Of a DNA stretch of 20,246 nt, positions 19,869-20,246 are shown piece after piece. Below the pieces are notes generated by a model that worked only from the letters and a program-made list of their open reading frames with translations, made no database searches and was not told where the DNA came from. The stretch comes from a virus. The position numbers and the translations under genes are program-made. How positions within the stretch are numbered: the first letter of the stretch is position 1; each line of letters begins with the position of its first letter. The stretch is taken from the IMG/VR virus record IMGVR_UViG_3300044701_002379, positions 1-20,246 of that record. One strand, written 5' to 3'.

Positions 19869-20246
19869 TTTCCCGCCCTTTTCTGCTCTAGTTCTTTTCG
19901 CCTGTTCCGCCGTTTCATGGCACACGACAAACAACGGGTGCTGCCTTTCGCCACAATGCACTTGCAGTCAAGGCACTTGCCTTTCTCGGCTCGCTCCCGG
20001 CAGATCTGACAAGTGCCAGTTTTGTTATAGTTGGAAATCGGCAAGCCGCAGACGCTGCAGCCATAAAGGCATTGCGTGCTTTTTGTGATGACCACCAGCT
20101 TTTCTTCAACCGTTTCATAGCGGCCCGCTAAGGCATCTTCAAAGTATTTTCTTGCCGATTCTTCCGAGACGTTTAACTCACTGATCACCTCGGCAAATGC
20201 CCGGCGAATCGTGTTCCGTCTGACTGCTGATATGTCCCTTTCATAA
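19865..20246 (-). CDS. Zn-finger protein, partial (N-terminus outside the window)
   Basis: The frame is open from the stop at 19865 to the window edge. Codons upstream of the internal GTG (20188) translate to a plausible helix (SAVRRNTIRRAFAEVISELN), so the gene starts outside. The visible 126 residues contain a possible helix-turn-helix segment at the start, then an array of at least three Cys pairs: CSVCGLPISN, CQICRERAEKGKCLDCKC and CLSCAMKRRN. The last pattern resembles zinc-ribbon segments next to phage HNH or homing endonucleases. The tail is basic (KRRNRRKELEQKRAGK). Nucleic acid binding is likely. The GTG has no ribosome binding site, another reason for a partial call. Confidence 0.65.
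   Translation of the reverse strand, partial: YERDISAVRRNTIRRAFAEVISELNVSEESARKYFEDALAGRYETVEEKLVVITKSTQCLYGCSVCGLPISNYNKTGTCQICRERAEKGKCLDCKCIVAKGSTRCLSCAMKRRNRRKELEQKRAGK

Noticed and set aside
19332-19961. GTG start at 19961 for the coiled-coil gene
   Set aside because: It would overlap the upstream Zn-finger gene by almost 100 bases; ATG 19868 forms an ATGA overlap.

Overview
The window is part of a tailed double-stranded DNA phage or prophage. Every gene I can support lies on the minus strand, so the biological order runs from position 20246 down to position 1. The HK97-type portal, prohead protease and capsid, the absence of any sheath gene and a -1 frameshift in the tail chaperone gene point to a long, non-contractile tail (siphovirus type). 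Base composition looks close to 50% GC by eye. Coding density is very high, with many ATGA, TAATG and TGATG start/stop overlaps. No integrase, repressor, tRNA or bacterial gene is visible, so lifestyle and host cannot be decided. One adhesin-region protein has a repeat type I associate with aquatic phages, which weakly suggests an aquatic source.

Region 1 (20246-17687) is a cassette of small genes: a Zn-finger protein running off the edge, a coiled-coil/Zn-ribbon protein, an unknown, a DUF3310 protein, a 35-residue membrane microprotein, an unknown and a RusA-type Holliday-junction resolvase. An extended -10 promoter inside a 15-nt inverted repeat overlaps the resolvase stop. It sits so close to the next ATG that the mRNA may be leaderless.

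Region 2 (17630-13079) is packaging: a Zn-ribbon unknown, the small and large terminase subunits, a beta-type DNA methyltransferase and the portal.

Region 3 (13079-8301) is the unusual part. Where the head genes would normally follow the portal there is a 4.8-kb accessory block: an Ig-like structural protein, two fibre proteins, a polyglycine adhesin, a chimeric fibre-associated protein, two small holin-like membrane proteins and small unknowns. Two paralogous microgenes (39 and 41 codons), sharing a 31-nt block with one mismatch, bracket the three adhesin genes in direct orientation.

Region 4 (8300-4904) is the head: a MuF-type minor head protein, the HK97 prohead protease and the major capsid protein, which has a consensus ribosome binding site. 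A strong intrinsic-terminator-like hairpin directly follows the capsid gene.

Region 5 (4797-1) is the connector and tail: adaptor, gp10-like neck protein, head closure, tail terminator, tail tube, a tail-assembly chaperone with a canonical -1 slippery site giving a G/GT pair, a short tape measure, a further structural protein, and the start codon of the next gene at the window edge. No intergenic stretch exceeds 300 bases.
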